DNA from: Clostridiales bacterium
Lineage (GTDB): Bacteria; Bacillota; Clostridia; Oscillospirales; Acutalibacteraceae
NCBI GenBank assembly: GCA_012839185.1
Contig: DUNU01000022.1
Location: 89,604-126,800 of the forward strand
DNA: 37,197 nt
Reading direction: 5' to 3'
Made by a program: the position numbers and the translations under genes. Positions within the stretch are counted from its first letter, which is position 1, and every line of letters starts with the position of its first letter. Below, piece after piece: positions 32,557-37,197 of the stretch. A model generated the notes under the pieces. The model worked only from the letters and a program-made list of their open reading frames with translations. It was not told the origin of the DNA and ran no database searches.

Positions 32557-32585
32557 TTGATAAATACTGTGTTATGAGTTATAAT
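32557..32585 (+). promoter_or_regulatory. Sigma-A type promoter for the membrane acyltransferase gene
   Basis: TTGATA (32557-32562) and TATAAT (32580-32585) are separated by 17 nt, about 110 nt upstream of the chosen start at 32695. The 5' leader is therefore relatively long. The 267-nt gap 32428-32694 also holds a 7-bp inverted repeat (GGCAAGT 32450-32456 / ACTTGCC 32476-32482) in the leader of the divergent minus-strand gene; I see nothing else in it. Confidence 0.75.
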
Positions 32586-32694
32586 TATGAAAAATCTTAT
32601 TTTATATTGTTAAGAATATTTTTGATAAGGATATTTGAAAAACGCAACTGAAAATAGCGGCTGTTTATGTGTTGCTTTGAATGTGGGGTATAAA

Positions 32695-33813
32695 ATGAAG
32701 AAGATAACAATTAACGAAAAGAGGGATTACGGTATTGATTTGCTTCGTATCGTAGCAATGTTTATGATAGTTCTTTTACATGTTGTAAATGTGGGGGGGG
32801 GGCGTGCAAATTCTGTGTCGGGTACGGTATCTTACGCAGCTGCTTATGGGCTTTATATCTTTACTTTTCCGTGTGTAAATATTTACGGGCTTATTTCGGG
32901 ATATGTCGGATTCAGTGCCACCAAAACACGGTTAACAAACGGTATAACTTTGTGGGCGAGAGTAATTTTTTATTCGCTTATCATGGGTGCGATAAATATT
33001 ATTATTTTCGGATTTTCTACAGATACTGCATTTGCTATGTTTTTTCCTGTTACTAATAATTCTTATTGGTACTTTACGATTTATTTTTGTCTGTTTCTCT
33101 TAATGCCACTTATCAATAACGGAATTAACGGTTTGACAAAAAGACAGTTTTCAATCGTAATTGTGGGGTTATTCGCTTTGACGCTTACGACAACCTCTGT
33201 GTTTAACCGAGATTCTTTTGTGTTCAAATATGGATGCTCTCTGCCTTGGCTTTTATTCTTATATCTTGTCGGAGCATATATCAAAAAATATGATTTTCTT
33301 GCTAAAATTAAGAAATGGCAAGCAGTTTTGGGTTTTGTTGCAAGCTCCGTTTTTGTGCTTGCGTATAAACTTATCCTTGATCGTGTGGATCCTTTCCTTG
33401 AAGGGAAAGGCGGAGTATTGGGATTGCTCGGAAAAATACTTTCCCCCGATACTTTCTTTCGTCATGATTGTATTCCTGTCTTTGCAGCGGGAGTATTCTA
33501 CCTTCTTTTTTTCAGAAACCTGAAATTAAGTGATAATATAAAAAAGATTATCTCCGTTATTGCTCCGATGGCATTTAGTGTCTATATCATCCATCAGAAT
33601 GGCTTGGTTTGGAATAATCTGATTGTTGACAAATTTATACCTTTGGCTACCGAAAAGCCCTTAATTCTTGTTCTCGGATGTATCGGATTTTCGGTTCTGA
33701 TATTTGTCGCTTGCTTGCTTATTGACAGTGTAAGGGTGTTTTTATTCAGTATAATGAAAATAGATAAATATGCTAAAAAACTAAACGACAAGATTTGTAA
33801 GAATGATAGTTAA
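32695..33813 (+). CDS. Acyltransferase 3 family membrane protein with a poly-G tract
   Basis: Acyltransferase-3 proteins O-acylate surface glycans, peptidoglycan or exported sugars from the membrane. Start chosen at ATG 32695, with GTGGGG 6 nt upstream, giving 372 aa; upstream in-frame codons lack a site. The family N-terminus YGIDLLRIVAMFMIVLLHV contains the conserved Arg and His, and about ten hydrophobic segments follow. A run of ten G residues (32793-32802) encodes Gly-Gly-Gly at residues 34-36, in the same place where relatives have a Gly-rich turn, so the frame here is the functional one. Loss or gain of one G would stop translation early. The gene overlaps the next one by 11 nt. Confidence 0.88.
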   Translation: MKKITINEKRDYGIDLLRIVAMFMIVLLHVVNVGGGRANSVSGTVSYAAAYGLYIFTFPCVNIYGLISGYVGFSATKTRLTNGITLWARVIFYSLIMGAINIIIFGFSTDTAFAMFFPVTNNSYWYFTIYFCLFLLMPLINNGINGLTKRQFSIVIVGLFALTLTTTSVFNRDSFVFKYGCSLPWLLFLYLVGAYIKKYDFLAKIKKWQAVLGFVASSVFVLAYKLILDRVDPFLEGKGGVLGLLGKILSPDTFFRHDCIPVFAAGVFYLLFFRNLKLSDNIKKIISVIAPMAFSVYIIHQNGLVWNNLIVDKFIPLATEKPLILVLGCIGFSVLIFVACLLIDSVRVFLFSIMKIDKYAKKLNDKICKNDS

Positions 33814-34510
33814 AAACGACGATATTTCTTTCATGTCTCAAGACAATGAAGATATATTTTGGGGACGGATATATACACATAAAGCGGCGTATCCCGATAC
33901 GGATATATGGCAGTCGCAAGGCATTGTTTCAGACCGTTTTGACGGTGCTGTAACGATTTATTCCTACGATGATTTTGATGCAGATGAGTTGAAAGCCTTC
34001 TTAAAACTTATCGGTTATCAGAGTATTTTTTGCAGTAAAAATGTTGCGGAAGTTTTGGGAATGAAATCTCAGAAACAGGGAGCAATAATGCGTTGCGAAA
34101 GTACGCAAAAACAGCCGAAAGTTATTGCGAAAAAGCGTGCAAATGAGAATATTCGTGATGTTTTTGATGTGATATACGAAACCGAAAAAGCGGATTTTTC
34201 AAGTTGGTATGTCGATATTTCGCATCGCCTTCGTCATAATCTCTGCCGTTGTTTTTCGATTGACATTGAAAATAAGCCCGTGAGTGTCGCCGTTACAAAT
34301 ACCGAAACTCCCAAAAATTCCGTTATTTCGGGTGTTGCAACCTTGTCTGAATATCGCCGAAAAGGCTATGCATCGGATGTTGTTTTGACAATTACGGATG
34401 ATATTTTGAAAGGACGCAAATCGGCTTATCTTTGCTGTAATTACGATTTGATTAAGTTTTATGAAAGGCTCGGTTTTGTGAAAACGGGCGAATGGGTTTT
34501 ATATGTTTAA
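33803..34510 (+). CDS. GNAT family N-acetyltransferase
   Basis: The 235-aa protein has its recognisable GNAT fold in the C-terminal half: beta strands KPVSVAVTNT and SVISGVATLSEYRRKGYASDVV, with the acetyl-CoA pyrophosphate loop RRKGYA at residues 185-190, then a helix and YDLIKFYERLGFVKTGEWVLY, the usual closing motif. The N-terminal about 130 residues (FWGRIYTHKAAYPDTDIW) are a degenerate GNAT-like half or an unknown domain. The start overlaps the acyltransferase gene by 11 nt and has no strong ribosome binding site, so translation is probably coupled to it. The stop overlaps the next gene by 8 nt. The substrate is unknown. Confidence 0.8.
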   Translation: MIVKNDDISFMSQDNEDIFWGRIYTHKAAYPDTDIWQSQGIVSDRFDGAVTIYSYDDFDADELKAFLKLIGYQSIFCSKNVAEVLGMKSQKQGAIMRCESTQKQPKVIAKKRANENIRDVFDVIYETEKADFSSWYVDISHRLRHNLCRCFSIDIENKPVSVAVTNTETPKNSVISGVATLSEYRRKGYASDVVLTITDDILKGRKSAYLCCNYDLIKFYERLGFVKTGEWVLYV

Positions 34511-35759
34511 GTATGATGAGAGAATAGAAAAGTTTGCAAAAACGGCACTTGAAAAAGCCAAACCGTATTTTGAGCGAATTGATGAAATAACAGAGTATAA
34601 TCAACAAAAAGTGTTAAAGGCATTTATTGACAACCGTGTCAGTGAAGCGATGTTCGGAGTATCAACCGGCTACGGCTACGGCGACAGAGGTCGTGAGGCT
34701 CTTGATGCGGTTGTCGCCCAGTCCATGGGTGCAGAGGATGCAATTATCCGTCATCAGTTTACTTGCGGTACTCACACTTTGGGTACGGCACTTTTCGGGC
34801 TTCTTCGTCCCGGAGATACAATGCTTGTTGTTACAGGCAGACCCTATGACACAATTTGTCCCGTTATCGGAATTACCGAAAAAAAAGGACAGGGCAGCCT
34901 TGCGGATTTCGGTATTAATTACGCTCAGGTTGACTTAAATTCTGACGGACTTTTGAACTATGAAGCCATTAAAAAGGCGGTTGACGAGATTAAGCCACGT
35001 ATGGTCTATGTTCAACTTTCAAGAGGCTATACCATTCGTAAATCTTTTTCCGTTGCCGAGATTTCAAAAGTTGCCGAGATTGCTCATTCATGCGAAAATA
35101 CCATCGTAATGGTGGATAATTGCTACGGAGAATTTGTCGAAAAGACAGAGCCGACAGAGTGCGGTGCGGATATTATGGCGGGATCACTTATTAAAAATCC
35201 CGGTGGCGGTATTGCCAGAAGCGGTGGCTATATCTGCGGAAAAAAAGAACTTGTCGAACTTTGTGCTTATCGTTATTCGGTAGCGGGCTTAGGTCGTGAA
35301 GTCGGTGCGAGTTTAGGCAATACTCGCGAAATGTTCATGGGATGGTTTAATGCTCCTCATGTTACGGGCGAAACCCTTAAAACTGCGGTGTTTTCAGCAG
35401 CTCTCTTTGAAGAAATGGGTTTTGAAGCTACTCCGAAATTTGACGAGAGCAGACATGATATTGTTCAGGCAATAAAACTTGAAAACTCCGAGAATTTAAT
35501 CGCTTTTTGTAAAGGTCTTCAAAGCGGCTCTCCCATCGATTCTTTTGTCGTTCCCGAGCCTTGGGATATGCCCGGTTATCCGAATAAAGTCATTATGGCG
35601 GCAGGTGCATTTACCGGCGGTTCGACGGTTGAACTTTCCGGAGATGCTCCCTTGCGTGCACCTTTTGCCGTATGGCATCAGGGCGGACTTAATTTTCATA
35701 GTGCAAAAGTCGGTATTATGCTTGCCGCACAGCAGGTTCTTCGCACGATGAATAAATAA
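34503..35759 (+). CDS. Methionine gamma-lyase/aluminium-resistance family PLP enzyme
   Basis: A fold-type I PLP enzyme of the Met_gamma_lyase (PF06838) family, often annotated as aluminium resistance protein. The family signature is strong: VSTGYGYGDRGREALD near residue 55, RHQFTCGTHTLGTALFGLLRPGD, VQLSRGYTIRKS, VDNCYGEFVE, and the probable Schiff-base Lys231 in GSLIKNPGGGIA, with GGSTVELSGDAPLR near the end. At 418 aa it is full length. The real substrate of most members is untested. It overlaps the GNAT gene by 8 nt and is followed by a small membrane protein gene 38 nt later. In other Firmicutes such genes often lie near miaA-hfq; that context is absent here. Confidence 0.92.
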   Translation: MFKYDERIEKFAKTALEKAKPYFERIDEITEYNQQKVLKAFIDNRVSEAMFGVSTGYGYGDRGREALDAVVAQSMGAEDAIIRHQFTCGTHTLGTALFGLLRPGDTMLVVTGRPYDTICPVIGITEKKGQGSLADFGINYAQVDLNSDGLLNYEAIKKAVDEIKPRMVYVQLSRGYTIRKSFSVAEISKVAEIAHSCENTIVMVDNCYGEFVEKTEPTECGADIMAGSLIKNPGGGIARSGGYICGKKELVELCAYRYSVAGLGREVGASLGNTREMFMGWFNAPHVTGETLKTAVFSAALFEEMGFEATPKFDESRHDIVQAIKLENSENLIAFCKGLQSGSPIDSFVVPEPWDMPGYPNKVIMAAGAFTGGSTVELSGDAPLRAPFAVWHQGGLNFHSAKVGIMLAAQQVLRTMNK

Positions 35760-35797
35760 AAACAGACTGGTTGCAAATATTTTAAAAGGAGAAAATG

Positions 35798-36400
35798 ATG
35801 TCTGATTTTTTATTGAGTATGAAAGAATATTGGTATCTGTGGGTAATTTTTGCGGTTTTGCTCATTATTACGATTTTTGTAATGCGAAAGGCTTTTTCTG
35901 CATCAAAACGCCACAGCGGGCAAGTGAATGAAATGCTTAAACAGGCCGAACATGACAAGAACTTGTTTGAGCGTTATAGCAATGCAGAAAAGATAGCATT
36001 TCAAAATGACAGTGCCGACGATGTTATCAACGGTCTCGGTATAGTTGTTGAGCAAAAAATCAGCAAAGAAGATGACCATTTGGTTGCATTTAATAACTTA
36101 TCCGAAATTGAAAAACAAGCATACGCAATACGATATTTTTTCAAGGACAGCAAAGAAAAATTGAGTGATTTTTTCAGAAATAATACTCACCCTTTGACCG
36201 ATAATGTTCTCATCGTTTTGGAAGAATGCAGTAACGAGGCATTTTTATTGGCAAAAGCCGTTGCGGATATGACAGACGATGATAACGAAACGGTTTCTTT
36301 TGAGGCTTTGGTTATTGACGAGAAAGACAAAGAATACAGCAAACTTGATTTGAAAAAAATCAAGGAAAATGTAAAGGAATATTTGCTTAAAAATCTGTGA
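35798..36400 (+). CDS. Single-span membrane protein of unknown function
   Basis: No family recognised. The protein is 200 aa from ATG 35798 (AAAGGAG ends 6 nt upstream; the adjacent in-frame ATG at 35795 is possible but close). One N-terminal membrane helix (YLWVIFAVLLIITIFVM, about residues 12-29) is followed by a basic stretch and a largely helical, charged cytoplasmic domain rich in Asp, Glu and Lys, without Cys clusters or enzyme motifs. A coiled-coil tendency is likely around residues 45-130. It is the last gene before a strong terminator and is probably co-transcribed with the PLP enzyme. Confidence 0.65.
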   Translation: MSDFLLSMKEYWYLWVIFAVLLIITIFVMRKAFSASKRHSGQVNEMLKQAEHDKNLFERYSNAEKIAFQNDSADDVINGLGIVVEQKISKEDDHLVAFNNLSEIEKQAYAIRYFFKDSKEKLSDFFRNNTHPLTDNVLIVLEECSNEAFLLAKAVADMTDDDNETVSFEALVIDEKDKEYSKLDLKKIKENVKEYLLKNL

Positions 36401-36422
36401 TTTCTTCGATGAGGAAAAATAA

Positions 36423-36459
36423 CCCGCAAAATGTACGAATTTTACGGGATTTTTTCTTT
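36423..36459 (+). terminator. Intrinsic terminator after the unknown membrane protein gene
   Basis: CCCGCAAAAT (36423-36432) pairs with ATTTTACGGG (36439-36448), 9 of 10 pairs, with a 6-nt loop, followed by TTTTTTCTTTATTTTTT. It separates the preceding unit from the PFOR promoter. Confidence 0.88.
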
Positions 36460-36500
36460 ATTTTTTCCATTGCTTTTGTTGAAAAAATCGAATATACCTC

Positions 36501-36529
36501 TTTACATTTTTCTGATATTGTGTTATAAT
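36501..36529 (+). promoter_or_regulatory. Sigma-A type promoter of the pyruvate:ferredoxin oxidoreductase gene
   Basis: TTTACA (36501-36506) and TATAAT (36524-36529) are separated by 17 nt, with the start codon 67 nt downstream of the -10 box. Confidence 0.8.
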
Positions 36530-36538
36530 AATCGGTGA

Positions 36539-37197
<659 letters not shown>

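Overview
The window looks like chromosomal DNA from an AT-rich, strictly anaerobic Gram-positive bacterium of the Clostridia, most plausibly an Oscillospiraceae/Ruminococcaceae-type gut organism. The reasons are: an Rnf ferredoxin:NAD+ oxidoreductase operon in clostridial order (C-D-G-E-A-B), the start of a pyruvate:ferredoxin oxidoreductase gene, a type I dockerin on a secreted protein, a Firmicutes-type L20 leader before infC-rpmI-rplT, AGGAGG-type ribosome binding sites, and TTGACA/TATAAT promoters with 17-nt spacers. I see no tRNA, rRNA, insertion sequence, prophage or CRISPR array. The species assignment is inference.

Layout. 1-1860: end of yidC, then jag (membrane insertion and RNA binding), closed by a terminator shared with a convergent zinc-ribbon/DUF4234-like membrane protein (1861-2511, minus). 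2616-18309: one long co-directional run with short gaps: apgM, a zinc-ribbon membrane protein split by an in-frame TGA, a GH2-fold protein that has lost both catalytic glutamates, a TRIC/UPF0126 membrane protein, a condensation-fold acyltransferase with a zinc-ribbon membrane partner, a secreted SH3/GH25-like/dockerin protein, rnfCDGEAB, and ruvX. 18367-19110 (minus) is a lipoprotein, divergent from a carbohydrate group (araB, metallophosphoesterase, lacZ) that runs into dnaE and a metal ABC transporter (znuC/znuB-like). 30158-31466 is the infC-rpmI-rplT operon with its attenuator and an AUC start for infC. 31510-32427 (minus) is a stand-alone E2-type acyltransferase. 32557-36459 holds a membrane acyltransferase with a G10 tract near its 5' end, a GNAT acetyltransferase, a methionine gamma-lyase-family PLP enzyme, and an unknown single-span membrane protein. 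36501-end is the promoter and 5' part of pyruvate:ferredoxin oxidoreductase.

How the genes work together. PFOR makes reduced ferredoxin, and Rnf couples ferredoxin oxidation by NAD+ to ion pumping. The sugar genes (araB, lacZ) supply glycolysis, of which apgM is a step. The most unusual items are an RnfG whose extracytoplasmic FMN domain is tandemly duplicated, changed flavinylation motifs in RnfD and both RnfG domains, two predicted glycosidase-fold pseudoenzymes (GH2-like and GH25-like) in one gene run, a nonsense codon inside an SH3-like domain, and a poly-G tract that could phase-vary a surface acyltransferase. I did not find a wholly new multi-gene defence or mobile system; the strongest candidates for new biology are the RnfG duplication and the dockerin-tagged GH25-like protein.
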